A stretch of 64,000 nucleotides of DNA. Origin: Mariniblastus fucicola. Lineage in GTDB: Bacteria > Planctomycetota > Planctomycetia > Pirellulales > Pirellulaceae. Made by a program: the position numbers and the translations under genes. Positions 44,378-54,181 of this stretch are shown here, in pieces (positions within the stretch are counted from its first letter, which is position 1; each line of letters starts with the position of its first letter). The stretch lies in the NCBI RefSeq assembly GCF_008087665.1, contig NZ_CP042912.1, positions 1,674,001 to 1,738,000 of the forward strand. The letters run 5' to 3'. Below the pieces are notes generated by a model. That model searched no databases. It saw only the letters and a list, made by a program, of their open reading frames with translations, and was not told the origin of the DNA.

Positions 44378-46597
44378 ATGGCAAACACAATTCGCCATCA
44401 CCTAAAAACGCTAGCTCTGAAGTGCGCAATTCCTGTTCTGTGCGTTTCAGTGTTTTGCACTGCCGGATGCCAGTCTGTCTCGCCTCGCGGTGCAGCAACA
44501 GCAACACAGTCCAGGTCCATTGCAGACATTGCACAGGAATCTTTGAAGGCGGCTGACTTTGGCGGATTTGAAACGCTCGGTGATCCCAATGCAACGGATT
44601 CATCGGCAAGCGGACGACCTGTTTCAACGACGACCAGAATCGGCAGTCCACGCAGAACCATCTCCCGAACGCCTCAGCCGCGAACTCCGGTGAAACGGGG
44701 CCCTAATGGTAACGCCCTGATCGACGAAATATTTGACCAGACCGATGTTCGCGAGGCACTTCAGGCAATTGCTTCGCAGGCAAATGTCTCCATCATCGTT
44801 GACGATCAAGTGGCCGGAACGGTGACGACGCTCATTCAGAACGAACCGCTTGAGCAGGCGTTGCAAAAAGTCCTGCTACCGTTGGGCCATCATTATCGAG
44901 TCATCGACGGGCAGTACATGGTTTGCGGTACCGATCCAAGCTCGCCGATGTTTTCGATGATTGCGGATCGCTTGGACTATTCGCCTGTCTTCGCGGCTCC
45001 GATGGAGTTAGTGGAGTTGCTGTCTGAAAAGAATCGTCAGTTTGTCCGCGTTGCGCCAAAACGCAACATGGTAATTGTGGAAGCTCCGACGAAGATCGCG
45101 AATCAGATCGAGGAAGAACTGCGACTGTTCGATCGTCCGGTTCCCCAAGTCGTGCTTGAGGCCATGGTTGTCGTCGTGTCGCCCGATACAGGGTTCCAGT
45201 TTGGCACCAATGTTGGTCAGGGCTACACCGATGGCGACGATCGATTTAACTTCGATCTGGACGGACTTGAATTGTCCGGAAACTTGAGCGGTGCCGCGAT
45301 CAAGGATCTGTTCAGCAATTTTGCTTTGACGTCTTTCTTCGTTCGGGCCCTCGAACAGGAAGGCTATCTTTCGATTCGGGCAACGCCTCACGTAATGGCG
45401 AAGACGGGCGAAAAAGCGGAGATTTCGATCGCTCGTGAGTCTTTTTTCAGTACACAGCCTCTGGCACTTAGCGCTCAGACGTTTTTCCGACAGGACATCC
45501 AGAAAGTCGAAGCCGGTATCTCGCTGATCATCACGCCAACCATCCGCGGCGACAATGTCACTATGGTGATCGAAAAAGCAGAAGTCAGTGAAGACATTCG
45601 GGCAACCGTCGACGATCCGGCGGTTGACAATCCCTACCCGTTGATCAACCGTCGACAGGTTTCAACGACGGTTCATGTCGGCGACGGGGAAACAGTCGTC
45701 ATCGGTGGCTTGATGCAGAATCAGATGGTGGATCGAGTCAGTCGCGTTCCGGTTCTGGGAGATCTCCCGCTGGTGGGCCGCTTCTTTACACAAATCGTGC
45801 AGGAAGAAGCTGCTGCCGAAGTCGTCGTTTTCATTTCGCCGCGGATCGTCAGAACGGGATCGCCGCATCCGATGCAGGGCACCGTTGCAGCGGCTCAAGC
45901 GGGCAACGAGTTTTGCTATCAACGACAGTTCCCGCGTGACAATGGCCTGGAACTTGGTGGTCCGATCGCCCAGACTCCGCAACAACATGCTCAGATTCAG
46001 TATCAGCAGCCCGCCGTTTCGCATTCGCAAGACGCGGCGCAATACATTCAACTTTCCGATCAGCCGGTCTACGCCGACCCAGCTCAAATCCCTCAGGTTC
46101 AACAACAGCCGTCCGCTGCCGAGCAAGTTCCAGCTCTGCAACAGATTCCGGTGCAACAGCATGTTCCTGCTCCGCAGCACGAACCAGCACCGCAATACGT
46201 GCCAGCACCACAGCCGACTCCCGCCGCGCCGCAGCTCTATTCCCAGCCGGTTCATGTCGAGCCAACGATTCAGATGCCGACGCGGTCATATCAGCAATCT
46301 TCGCTAACAGGTCAAACTTACCACCCGCAAACTTTGCAGAATCATATTAACCAGCAGGATGCGTCGGATTCCGAGCAACCAGTCACTCAGACGCCGAATC
46401 TACGTCGGGTAGGGCAAACCCGAACTCAAGCTGTCGACATACAGTCAGAATCCAGTCCGGAAACTCGGAAAATTCTGCGAGCACGGCCTGCCAAAACAAC
46501 GCAAGTTTACCAACAACCACCGCGACAGCGTCAAAACCATTCGGGGACTTCCGCCCGGATCATGCAAAACTCCGTTCAACAATCGGACCATCGGTAA
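44378..46597 (+). CDS. Lipoprotein secretin (type II/IV pilus-type outer-membrane channel)
   Basis: A 739-residue protein. Signal peptide with lipobox TAGC (about residue 30). An STN/secretin N domain lies at about 110-175 (REALQAIASQANVSIIVDDQ), followed by the secretin core at about 260-500, including VEAGISLIITPTIRG, VHVGDGETVVIGGLMQ and VPVLGDLPLVGRFF. Then comes a Pro/Gln-rich tail of about 200 residues with repeats such as VPAPQ. Secretins form gated outer-membrane rings. No other type II or IV pilus gene is adjacent. ATG 44378 gives the lipoprotein signal. Confidence 0.92.
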   Translation: MANTIRHHLKTLALKCAIPVLCVSVFCTAGCQSVSPRGAATATQSRSIADIAQESLKAADFGGFETLGDPNATDSSASGRPVSTTTRIGSPRRTISRTPQPRTPVKRGPNGNALIDEIFDQTDVREALQAIASQANVSIIVDDQVAGTVTTLIQNEPLEQALQKVLLPLGHHYRVIDGQYMVCGTDPSSPMFSMIADRLDYSPVFAAPMELVELLSEKNRQFVRVAPKRNMVIVEAPTKIANQIEEELRLFDRPVPQVVLEAMVVVVSPDTGFQFGTNVGQGYTDGDDRFNFDLDGLELSGNLSGAAIKDLFSNFALTSFFVRALEQEGYLSIRATPHVMAKTGEKAEISIARESFFSTQPLALSAQTFFRQDIQKVEAGISLIITPTIRGDNVTMVIEKAEVSEDIRATVDDPAVDNPYPLINRRQVSTTVHVGDGETVVIGGLMQNQMVDRVSRVPVLGDLPLVGRFFTQIVQEEAAAEVVVFISPRIVRTGSPHPMQGTVAAAQAGNEFCYQRQFPRDNGLELGGPIAQTPQQHAQIQYQQPAVSHSQDAAQYIQLSDQPVYADPAQIPQVQQQPSAAEQVPALQQIPVQQHVPAPQHEPAPQYVPAPQPTPAAPQLYSQPVHVEPTIQMPTRSYQQSSLTGQTYHPQTLQNHINQQDASDSEQPVTQTPNLRRVGQTRTQAVDIQSESSPETRKILRARPAKTTQVYQQPPRQRQNHSGTSARIMQNSVQQSDHR

Positions 46598-46660
46598 CCC
46601 CGAATTCGTCAGCCACGTTTTCGGTCCAGTGGTTTTACCGGCCCGATATCGAGACCGACT

Positions 46661-48382
46661 ATGACACGTAATTCGAATTCAATGCGACTTCCGTTCGTCG
46701 CACTCATCATTTTCGCCAGCGTCTTCACAACGTTTGCTTCAGCGCAAAACTCCGCCCGAAGCTCACGTCGATCGCCAGCCAACAGAGGGCCTCAGGTCGA
46801 AGCCGCCTTCAAGCCCGCGTTTTACTGCAAGCCCGCAGTCAACCGCATCGATGCGAGGAAAGGCCAGACGATCCCGTTCGAGTTTCGCATGGAACCGGTG
46901 CGAGAAAACGTCAGAGTCAGCGTTCGACCCGTCGCGCTTCGTCAATTCGAAACGGGCGCAATTCGTGCAGATCTCGAAAGCCCGGCTCCAGCTGAAATCA
47001 TTTTGGATTCCAAAACAGAATACGATCTGCAACTTGGTGAAGAGATGATTCTGAGTGGCAAGATCCGATTGCCGAAAAACGATTCGGACTTCCATTCGTT
47101 CGGAATTCTGGTGCAGGACAACGGTTACCTTGACGACAATCCAACGCGTGACGGACAAGTCACCTACGGCGTCAAATTCGTCTCGCAGTACATTTTGCGC
47201 TGCGATGTGACGGTCACCAACGGCCGTGGCACAGACATCAACAAGCTCGAAATCGAAACGGCGGAACTGGCTGAGTACAACGGCGTTCCATCTGCTCAGG
47301 TGATGGTCTTCAATCCGACCGATAGCACGATTGAGTTCGAGTTGGAATCCAACCTTTCTCGCGAAGGTTATGCGGAGACCAAGAAAGGCATCAAGCTTTT
47401 CGCACCGATCAACTCGAGCGACAATCCACCTCAAAAGTACATCACTCGAATTTTCCCAAAGACGCGGTTGCGGATGGTTTCCGGTTGGCCGAACGCGATT
47501 TTTCCTGGCGAGTTTGCGTTTGAGACTCGGGTGATGCGGAAACGCAAAACAATCTTTGTCGCGACAACGCCGCTGATGATCGGACCGGATGACTTTCCCG
47601 CGCAGGCCACATTCGCGTCCCAGGTTTCGCCAGGGATTCACGTCCATCCGGCTCAGCTGTTCCTCAGTCGCCAGCGTGGTGCGAAACGATTTGTGCCCGT
47701 GCACCTGACCAATCTTTCCAATCGAAAAGTTACGCTCGATTTGGCTCCGGTCGACGATCGCGGCGAAGTGATCAAGTGGCTGTCAGTCCGTCCGCAGCAA
47801 ATTTCAATTGCTCCTGGGGCGAAGCGCAAATCCATGTTGTCGGTGACGTCCAGGGCCGACAATGAGTCGCATCGATTGGCCTATTTGAATATCGTCGAAC
47901 TCGATGAAGAGGGCCGTTACGACAAGCAATGCAACTTGCCAGTCGCGTTTCAGGGCTCCGATCCGTTTTCACCAATCCTCGCAACCAATGCCATGCGATT
48001 GGACACGGATGTCGAAGGAGGAGCTTTCGTTGTCGACGTGATGAATCAGTCACCGTTGCCGATTCCAATTAGTGCAACGATCAAATACCGCTCGGCGACG
48101 GGAAACAACCAGACGGCTGAAACAGGGTACGGAAAGTGGCTGCTGCCTTCTTCGCAACGCCGATTGGAATTCAGGATCGAATCCAGTATCCCGGAAGGTG
48201 AACTGCCGATCGAGCTGACGTTCGCCGATGCGAAGTCCAACCAGATCGCGAAGCGGGAGTTTGTTCTCAACATCGAAAAGCCAGTCGGAAACGATCCGCA
48301 ATTACCAGGTTCGCCGGGGACGATTCCGGATCCCAAAGTCGCGGCCTCTTCAGCAAACCCCAATTCACCTTCGGGCGAATAG
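46661..48382 (+). CDS. Large exported protein with Ig-like domains next to the secretin
   Basis: A 573-residue protein with a signal peptide (cleavage near FASAQ) and no membrane segment after it. The sequence has beta-sandwich character with motifs found in PapD-like/Ig-like domains (for example KRFVPVHLTNLSNRKVTLDLAPV and NMESHRLAYLNIVELDE-like order). It ends in a Pro/Ser-rich tail. It lies 63 bp after the secretin and probably shares the transcript. It may be a periplasmic chaperone or a structural surface protein. I do not recognise the exact family. Confidence 0.78.
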   Translation: MTRNSNSMRLPFVALIIFASVFTTFASAQNSARSSRRSPANRGPQVEAAFKPAFYCKPAVNRIDARKGQTIPFEFRMEPVRENVRVSVRPVALRQFETGAIRADLESPAPAEIILDSKTEYDLQLGEEMILSGKIRLPKNDSDFHSFGILVQDNGYLDDNPTRDGQVTYGVKFVSQYILRCDVTVTNGRGTDINKLEIETAELAEYNGVPSAQVMVFNPTDSTIEFELESNLSREGYAETKKGIKLFAPINSSDNPPQKYITRIFPKTRLRMVSGWPNAIFPGEFAFETRVMRKRKTIFVATTPLMIGPDDFPAQATFASQVSPGIHVHPAQLFLSRQRGAKRFVPVHLTNLSNRKVTLDLAPVDDRGEVIKWLSVRPQQISIAPGAKRKSMLSVTSRADNESHRLAYLNIVELDEEGRYDKQCNLPVAFQGSDPFSPILATNAMRLDTDVEGGAFVVDVMNQSPLPIPISATIKYRSATGNNQTAETGYGKWLLPSSQRRLEFRIESSIPEGELPIELTFADAKSNQIAKREFVLNIEKPVGNDPQLPGSPGTIPDPKVAASSANPNSPSGE

Positions 48383-48411
48383 CTGGCAAGTTGAATCGCG
48401 ACAAAGCATGA

Positions 48412-48657
48412 CTAGCTGCGCTTCTTGAACCACTTCGCAATTCGAAACGTCCAGCTCATTGCGACCATCAATGCCAACGGCATCAGCATGGTGTAGATCA
48501 CAAACGGACCGATTTCGTCCGAGTTTCCGTTGGCGGCGCGAAAGAGATAGCCCAAGCTGACAGCGGCCGCGGCGAACACGGTCGTGATCACGAAGATCGA
48601 GCGAATGGTGAAAGTTGCCGTTCGCGGACGAGTCGGGTTTGGGTTGGTGCCGGACAT
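48412..48657 (-). CDS. Small protein with two transmembrane helices
   Basis: An 81-residue protein (MSGTNPNPTRPRT start) with two hydrophobic helices: SIFVITTVFAAAAVSLGYLF and GPFVIYTMLMPLALMVAMSW. A basic end (RIAKWFKKRS) follows. ATG 48657 is preferred over an earlier frame start. It lies between the convergent exported-protein gene and the transglutaminase pair on the same strand. No family recognised. Confidence 0.6.
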   Translation of the reverse strand: MSGTNPNPTRPRTATFTIRSIFVITTVFAAAAVSLGYLFRAANGNSDEIGPFVIYTMLMPLALMVAMSWTFRIAKWFKKRS

Positions 48658-48779
48658 AGATGAAGCCACATTTCTCTGCGTGTGTTTCGCGCAATTGATC
48701 TCGCACAAGTCTAACAGAGAAATTTCAATCGAGCGAACCAGCTATCGATTGCCGTGTTCTGCGGGTCGAAACCCAGCAC

Positions 48780-49781
48780 TTACTTTTCGCCAACTTTCCG
48801 CATCAAGTGCTCGGCCTGGAGCCTTCCTGTCGAGTGCGACGAACTCAAACCGGCTTCCACATAGCGTTTGGTTTTGGTGCTGACTGGCGTTTTGAACCGG
48901 TCGCCTTTTTGGATGATCGGGCGGTCTTCCAGAATCTCACCAAACTCATGGTTCTGTCCGGCGATCTGACACGGGAACCAGTGCCCCTTGCCTGTCTCGT
49001 CCGCGAGGTAAAACTCTGGATAGCTGTGTCCGGGAACCCAGACTTCACGTGACGGAACGCCTTGCGATCGACAAATGGCAATAAACAAAGCGGTCAACTC
49101 GCCGCAATCCCCCTGCCCTTTTGCAAGCGTCTCGGCACAGGTGTGGGGCTGGGTGTCGAACTTGTACTTGATGTTTTCGCGAACCCAACTGTAAACCGCT
49201 TCGACTTGATCCCAAGCCGGCAAGTCCTTGTTTTCCGCGAACAACTTTTCGCCGATGGCGACAATCTGCTTGTTTCTTGAATCGATGTACGGGCTCGGTT
49301 TAAGATACGCTTTCAGTTTTCCAGTCAGCCGTTTCGGAAACTCGAACTGAACGGTGTCGTTCGGCAGAATCGAACTGCGACGTGTGATGCGATATCGGAA
49401 AATGGCTTCTGCGTAATCGCCGTTGTTCAACCTTGGAACGACGAACGCCATGATCGAAGCGGTCTTGCCGAGTTTCTTGATAGAGATCTTTTTGATGTTG
49501 TTGGACTTCGTTTCTTCATAAAGTTCAACTTCCTGTTCCGGCCAAAGAATCGGAATGGGAGCATTCACTTTTGTGTTTTGGGCATATCCGCCCGAACAGT
49601 GAATTCTGATGCCGAACTCATATTCTACTTCTTCTGCATCTGTAAACTGTTGCACGAAAGGCTGGGCATCTTCAGTCGTCGATTCGGAAGACCTTGTCTT
49701 TTCCTGAGCCACGACGCAGTTAAAACTGGCCATGAAAACCGCGAACAGGATCGGAAGTATTTCTGGATATTTGGTCTTCAT
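48780..49781 (-). CDS. Exported transglutaminase-like protein
   Basis: A 333-residue protein with a signal peptide (cleavage near VVAQ). A beta-rich N-terminal domain (PIPILWPEQEVELYEE) precedes a transglutaminase-like core with Cys226 in GQGDCGELTALF and His252 in GHSYPEFYLAD. The usual third Asp is not clear (WFPCQ at its place). These proteins can act as cysteine proteases or crosslinking enzymes on the cell surface. Its ATG overlaps the stop of the upstream paralogue by one base (TAATG), so the pair is coupled. An active enzyme is likely but not proven. Confidence 0.85.
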   Translation of the reverse strand: MKTKYPEILPILFAVFMASFNCVVAQEKTRSSESTTEDAQPFVQQFTDAEEVEYEFGIRIHCSGGYAQNTKVNAPIPILWPEQEVELYEETKSNNIKKISIKKLGKTASIMAFVVPRLNNGDYAEAIFRYRITRRSSILPNDTVQFEFPKRLTGKLKAYLKPSPYIDSRNKQIVAIGEKLFAENKDLPAWDQVEAVYSWVRENIKYKFDTQPHTCAETLAKGQGDCGELTALFIAICRSQGVPSREVWVPGHSYPEFYLADETGKGHWFPCQIAGQNHEFGEILEDRPIIQKGDRFKTPVSTKTKRYVEAGLSSSHSTGRLQAEHLMRKVGEK

Positions 49782-51073
49782 TACTTTACCGAAAGAGGTT
49801 CTCTGGCAAATCGGATCACGCGAGGTCGGGAGCCCTTGATGGTGGCTTTTGCGGGAACGAATTTGAGCTTTTTCTTTTCGCCCGGAACACGATAGTTGTC
49901 ACCCTTCTGCAAAATAACCCGCGGTTCGCCGATCGAGCCGAATTCGCGAATTCCGGAAACTTTGCACGGGAACCAGTGTCCAACTTCTTTGTTATCAACC
50001 AGATAAAACTCCGCGTATTGCGAACCATCGACGAACACCATGCGAGCTGGCACTTTATTGATTCGGCACATGGCGATAAACAATCCGACACGATCTTCGC
50101 CGGTTCCGGATTTGTCCAGGAACGTTTCGATGCTGCCTTTGGCATCGCCAGAGCGTTCTTCAATGTTGTCCCGGACCCAGTCGTACAATCCTTCGACCTT
50201 GGCCCAGTCCGACGCCGTGGTTTGGAACAACGTCTTCGCCTGTTTCTTCAGTTTCGTATTCCGCATGCTAATCTCAGGGCTTTCGCCGTAGTAAGCTTTG
50301 ATCTCGCGAGACCGTTTGCTCGGGATGCGAAAAATGGAAGTGTTCTTCGGTGCAATGATTTGTGACGTTGAGACGGTGAAAGTAACCGTTGCGATGACAT
50401 TCGTGCCCGGGGGAACGTTGACCATCTGCAGCGTCATCAAGCGGATGTTGCCGAGGTCTTCCCAAGTGACACTTTTAATTTCGCCTGGCAAATTTTCCTC
50501 ATACACAGACACTGTTTGCTCGGGCCACTGAATCGGAATCGGAATACGGCACGTCGCGTTGCGGACGGGATTGGCTCCAGTCGCCATGACAACACCAACG
50601 CGCCAGTTCGTCACCGACGGCGGGCCGAATGAAATGCCGCCTTCGATTTCTCCAAGTTCTTCGTCTTCGATCTTTACACGATCGGCCCCAGAAGTGTTGC
50701 TTGCAGCCTCGGGTGGTTGAGGTTCCGTTTCGGGCTCTTCGGAAGCAGACGGATTCGCATCTGACGCGTCCGCAGGTGGACTCGTCGACGACGGTTCGGT
50801 CGCGGCACCATTTGCGTCCATCGCGCCAGTGTCTTTGTCCTCTTCTTTCGGATCAGCTTTCTTCTTGTCCGGACTGATCAGTCGCGTCGTTGAATTCAGG
50901 CCTTCCGTTTTGATGCCAGGCGGATTGAAGAAGTCTGACAAATCGCCCGACGGAACTCGTTCGGGTTCCTGGCCGCTCGCAAGAGAAGGAGCGACCACGA
51001 TGCACGCCACGACGATGGCCAGATTTGTCGCCGCTGATGTGCGTTTCATTGCCAGTGCGTTACCAAGCCGCAT
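49781..51073 (-). CDS. Exported transglutaminase-like paralogue without catalytic residues
   Basis: A 430-residue protein with a signal peptide (cleavage near LASGQ), an acidic Pro/Ser/Glu-rich linker to about 145, and the same two domains as its neighbour: IPIPIQWPEQTVSVYEEN, LYDWVRDNI, LFIAMCRINKVPAR and EFYLVD with GHWFPC. The catalytic Cys region reads GTGEDRVG, and the His position is Ser351 (VDGSQYAEFYL). It therefore should have no transglutaminase activity and may be a regulator, scaffold or substrate-binding partner of the coupled active-looking protein. A GAGG ribosome site supports the first ATG. Confidence 0.87.
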   Translation of the reverse strand: MRLGNALAMKRTSAATNLAIVVACIVVAPSLASGQEPERVPSGDLSDFFNPPGIKTEGLNSTTRLISPDKKKADPKEEDKDTGAMDANGAATEPSSTSPPADASDANPSASEEPETEPQPPEAASNTSGADRVKIEDEELGEIEGGISFGPPSVTNWRVGVVMATGANPVRNATCRIPIPIQWPEQTVSVYEENLPGEIKSVTWEDLGNIRLMTLQMVNVPPGTNVIATVTFTVSTSQIIAPKNTSIFRIPSKRSREIKAYYGESPEISMRNTKLKKQAKTLFQTTASDWAKVEGLYDWVRDNIEERSGDAKGSIETFLDKSGTGEDRVGLFIAMCRINKVPARMVFVDGSQYAEFYLVDNKEVGHWFPCKVSGIREFGSIGEPRVILQKGDNYRVPGEKKKLKFVPAKATIKGSRPRVIRFAREPLSVK

Positions 51074-51212
51074 GATTGCCTCAAAGTATTGAACTCAACG
51101 ATTCCCTATCAATTACTCTTTCGTAATTTTAAGCTGACTGCTGGCGTGTCGTGTCGGAAAAGAAGAAATTTCCGGCTGAAGAGGCCATTACGATTGCCGG
51201 AAAGCGCGAAAA

Positions 51213-51245
51213 AAACAGGCAGCGACGGGGGGTCGCTGCCTGTTT
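51213..51245 (-). terminator. Rho-independent terminator of the 51306 lipoprotein gene
   Basis: A 14-bp perfect stem (51213-51226 with 51232-51245) around a G-rich loop; on the minus strand it is followed by a run of Ts. It lies 61 bp beyond the lipoprotein stop codon in the direction of transcription and separates that gene from the transglutaminase pair. Confidence 0.9.
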
Positions 51246-51305
51246 GGTTCGGTCGAAATCAGGATGGTTCGACCGAAATTGGGCGGTTTGAATCGCTCAA
51301 GTAAG

Positions 51306-51779
51306 TTAATTGATACCGGCGGGTGGCTCAGAAAGACCGTTGTCGATCGAGTCAATCATTCCGGGAGTTCCAAGGATGACTCCCTGGTCGATGGGGCCAA
51401 CGCCGGGATTTTCGAACATTGGCTGACCAAGTGAAACGCCGCCGCCATTGGATGGGTAGTAAGACGTTGCAGGCTGAGCGACAGGAGCTGCTCCGACCGG
51501 CATTGCATACGGATCAGTTGGAACGCCAGCACCGCATGCGTCGCAGGTTGGAACAGCGTATCCAGGTGCGACTTGTCCAGCCGCTGCGTTGCAGCTATCA
51601 CACGCGTCGCCACGCAAAAATTGTCGGACGGGTCCGTCAGAGAGCAGTCCGTTTCCGCCGAACAGGCCGGGGCGTGAATCGCAGCCTCTGTTGAACAGTC
51701 CGCCGCTTAGAATGCCATTGGCACAGCCGGTGAAAGTGAGCATGGCGAGGCAGGCAGCCAGTGTTACCAGTCTCTTCAT
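51306..51779 (-). CDS. Small lipoprotein, Gly/Pro/Cys-rich
   Basis: A 157-residue predicted lipoprotein: signal MKRLVTLAACLAMLTFTGC with lipobox FTGC. The mature part is Gly/Asp/Pro-rich with CDSCNAAAG and CDACGAG segments (two CxxC-like pairs) and ends with many Gly/Pro/Asp residues. ATG 51779 gives the lipoprotein signal. No domain recognised. It is monocistronic with its own terminator. Confidence 0.78.
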   Translation of the reverse strand: MKRLVTLAACLAMLTFTGCANGILSGGLFNRGCDSRPGLFGGNGLLSDGPVRQFLRGDACDSCNAAAGQVAPGYAVPTCDACGAGVPTDPYAMPVGAAPVAQPATSYYPSNGGGVSLGQPMFENPGVGPIDQGVILGTPGMIDSIDNGLSEPPAGIN

Positions 51780-52109
51780 TGTTTCGCCTTTTGTCTTGAG
51801 TTTGAAAAGTCTTCGGGGTTGAAACTGTGTCGCCATTGCGACAACAAACGGTCATTTGCAGTTTGCGTTTCAGGCAACCCTCAACGCGGACGAGAATGTG
51901 GGGCATGAAAACATACACGCTCAATAAGTTTGAGCAAGAAAATGTGTGTAGAAATTTCAAAATGACATGAAGGCTGCCGATAGACAGTTTTGGGCGTATG
52001 CGTTGCATTCAAATTGCGTTGCAACGGTTGTTAAACTGTGACGGTTCTAACGACACGCCAAATGAGTCTACAACTTTGAACTTGAACTATTGCCCATTGA
52101 ACAATCGTC
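51780..52109. other. Divergent intergenic region
   Basis: About 330 bp between the lipoprotein gene (minus) and the alpha/beta hydrolase gene (plus). It should contain both promoters. The minus-strand leader before the lipoprotein is A/T-rich near 51910-51960. No repeat or riboswitch was recognised. Confidence 0.4.
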
Positions 52110-53327
52110 ATGACGGAACACATAAAACTGTTGTGCCTCTGTTTGGCTCTGTCCGGTATCCAGTTCTGCAGTCAGTTCTGCACTGACGCACACGCGCAGG
52201 AACAATCAGTTCTGGTTTCCGAAGCACCCGCCCCGGTGTCTGCCGTTGAAGCTGAAACAACGCTGGATCTTGGGTTGACCACAATTAATGCTCAACCGCT
52301 GATCGATGGCGATGAGCACGTGTTCGAATCTGGAATGGTCATCGAAAGCACTTCTGCGAATGCATTTCAGTCTGATGCACCGATTGTGCTGGAATGCGAT
52401 CCCTGGCAGCAACAGTGCGTCGTCGTCAAGAAATCGCCGCTGGGTTGCATGGAGGGCATCACAATTCTCCCTCAGGATGAAGTCTGGTTCATCAACGCCC
52501 GGGCTTGCCTTTGTGGTGAAACCGACCAGTCGCTTTTGAAAGTATCGCAAATCGTGGACAGCGAACTGGTTCCGCGGCAAATGGTGGACTTGACGTCGGC
52601 TCACGCCAGTGGAGATGGCTTGGCCACGGTGCTGTATGTGCACGGTAACATGACGGACGAAGAGTACGCGACGGCTCGAGGACTTCAGGTCTATCGCAAC
52701 GCGTTTGCGTCGAAAGCCCATTGCCGTGGCGGCGTTCGTTACGTAATTTGGGCGTGGAAGTCAGAGCAGGAAAAGACGCGACTGTATCCGGACTTTCTGA
52801 TTAAATCCCAGCGTTCCGTTCGGCTGGGCGAAACGTTCGCGGCGACACTGAACCAGTTCCACGATCGCAACCTGTTGGTGTTCGGGTATAGCCTCGGGGT
52901 CCAGGTCGCCCTTTCGGCTTTCGATTCACCAATTCTTCAGCCGAGGGGTGAAGATCCGTCTCGATACCAGGTCGCGTTCGCGGCTCCGGCGATCAATGCC
53001 GAGTACGTTGCCTGCAACTCATTGAAGTGCGGTTGCGTAACGCCAGTTGCGCAAACATTGGTCTTCACCAACCGCAAGGATCGAGCGATTCGAGCAGCTC
53101 AGGCGATCATCCGGCGCAAAAGTCCCAACGAAGAGGCGACAATTGCGGGGCTTTCGGAGTCCGGGAAGCTGAATCTTGGCGCCGTCACATCAATCGATGT
53201 GTTTGACGAAACCGGTCGTTTTCACTCAGTCGAGCGATACACACGCTCGAACACGATGCAGAGCATGCTGGTTAATTTGGTCAACGTGGTCGCCGCCAAT
53301 CGCTCTGCAACGACCGAAATCGAGTAG
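52110..53327 (+). CDS. Exported alpha/beta hydrolase
   Basis: A 405-residue protein with a signal peptide (cleavage near DAHAQ). The N-terminal half contains several Cys residues (ECDPWQQQC, ARACLCGET). The hydrolase part has VLYVHGN (oxyanion hole), the nucleophile motif GYSLG, and a late FHSVERY His. The order fits alpha/beta hydrolases of the DUF900 type. Its substrate is unknown. It is followed after 98 bp by a GIN-domain lipoprotein gene. Confidence 0.83.
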   Translation: MTEHIKLLCLCLALSGIQFCSQFCTDAHAQEQSVLVSEAPAPVSAVEAETTLDLGLTTINAQPLIDGDEHVFESGMVIESTSANAFQSDAPIVLECDPWQQQCVVVKKSPLGCMEGITILPQDEVWFINARACLCGETDQSLLKVSQIVDSELVPRQMVDLTSAHASGDGLATVLYVHGNMTDEEYATARGLQVYRNAFASKAHCRGGVRYVIWAWKSEQEKTRLYPDFLIKSQRSVRLGETFAATLNQFHDRNLLVFGYSLGVQVALSAFDSPILQPRGEDPSRYQVAFAAPAINAEYVACNSLKCGCVTPVAQTLVFTNRKDRAIRAAQAIIRRKSPNEEATIAGLSESGKLNLGAVTSIDVFDETGRFHSVERYTRSNTMQSMLVNLVNVVAANRSATTEIE

Positions 53328-53425
53328 GCATTCTTTCGAATCTCGAAATTTTAAAAATTGGCTGCCAGGATTCGCTCGGCAGCTGCGAATAGAATCGAAT
53401 GCAAACATTTGATTTGGAGTGAGCT

Positions 53426-54094
53426 ATGAAAACGTTGACTTTTGTCGTCGCAACTGCGGCACTGATTTTCTCGACCGGCTGTGATGTCGATTTTTCCGGG
53501 ACACCAGGTTCTGGAGTTGTCGCCACTCAGGATCGTTCCGTTGACGAATTTCACGCGATCTCCGTAAGCGGTATCGGCGATGTCGAGGTTCAGGTCGGAG
53601 GCGAACAATCCGTTTCGGTGTCGATCGATGACAACCTGTTGGAAATGGTTAAGACCGACGTTGAAAATGGCGTGCTCAAAATTTACACGTCAGGGAGTAT
53701 CCGGACCAGCAAAGGCCTGGATGTCAAAGTATCGGTTGCGTCGCTCGATTCTGTTACTGCATCCGGAATCGGGAACGTAAAAGCAGTCGATGTCAGTGGT
53801 CCGTCGATGAAGGTCGACATCAGTGGCGTTGGTTCGGTTACCATCGACGGAGAGGTTGATCAGTTGGACGTTTCGGTTTCAGGTACCGGCAGTGCGAACT
53901 TGAAAGACCTGATTGCGAAGGACGTCAAAGCGGAGGCGTCTGGAACGGGCAAAGTCACGGTCCACGCATCCCAATCGGTTGATGCGAACGCCAGCGGAGT
54001 CGCCGGTATCACCGTCTACGGCAACCCAGAGGATGTGAAGAAAGAATCCAGCGGCGTCGGCAACGTCGAGATCAAAGGCAGCGATGCCGAGTAG
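53426..54094 (+). CDS. GIN-domain (DUF2807-like) lipoprotein
   Basis: A 222-residue lipoprotein with lipobox STGC (residue about 19), then a right-handed beta-solenoid-like pattern: repeated short strands with G-x-G turns (VSGIGDVEVQVGG, ASGIGNVKAV, ISGVGSVTIDG, VSGTGSANLK, ASGTGKVTV, SSGVGNVEIKG). This is the head-domain type found in surface-associated GIN proteins. Role unknown; it is probably an outer-membrane-attached protein. Confidence 0.88.
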   Translation: MKTLTFVVATAALIFSTGCDVDFSGTPGSGVVATQDRSVDEFHAISVSGIGDVEVQVGGEQSVSVSIDDNLLEMVKTDVENGVLKIYTSGSIRTSKGLDVKVSVASLDSVTASGIGNVKAVDVSGPSMKVDISGVGSVTIDGEVDQLDVSVSGTGSANLKDLIAKDVKAEASGTGKVTVHASQSVDANASGVAGITVYGNPEDVKKESSGVGNVEIKGSDAE

Positions 54095-54181
54095 GAGCTG
54101 CGTCGCGGAATGAGTTGATTCTCCCGCCTTGCGTCGGGATCGAGTTCAGCATTTTCGCCGCGCTGCTTGATCAGTGCTTTG

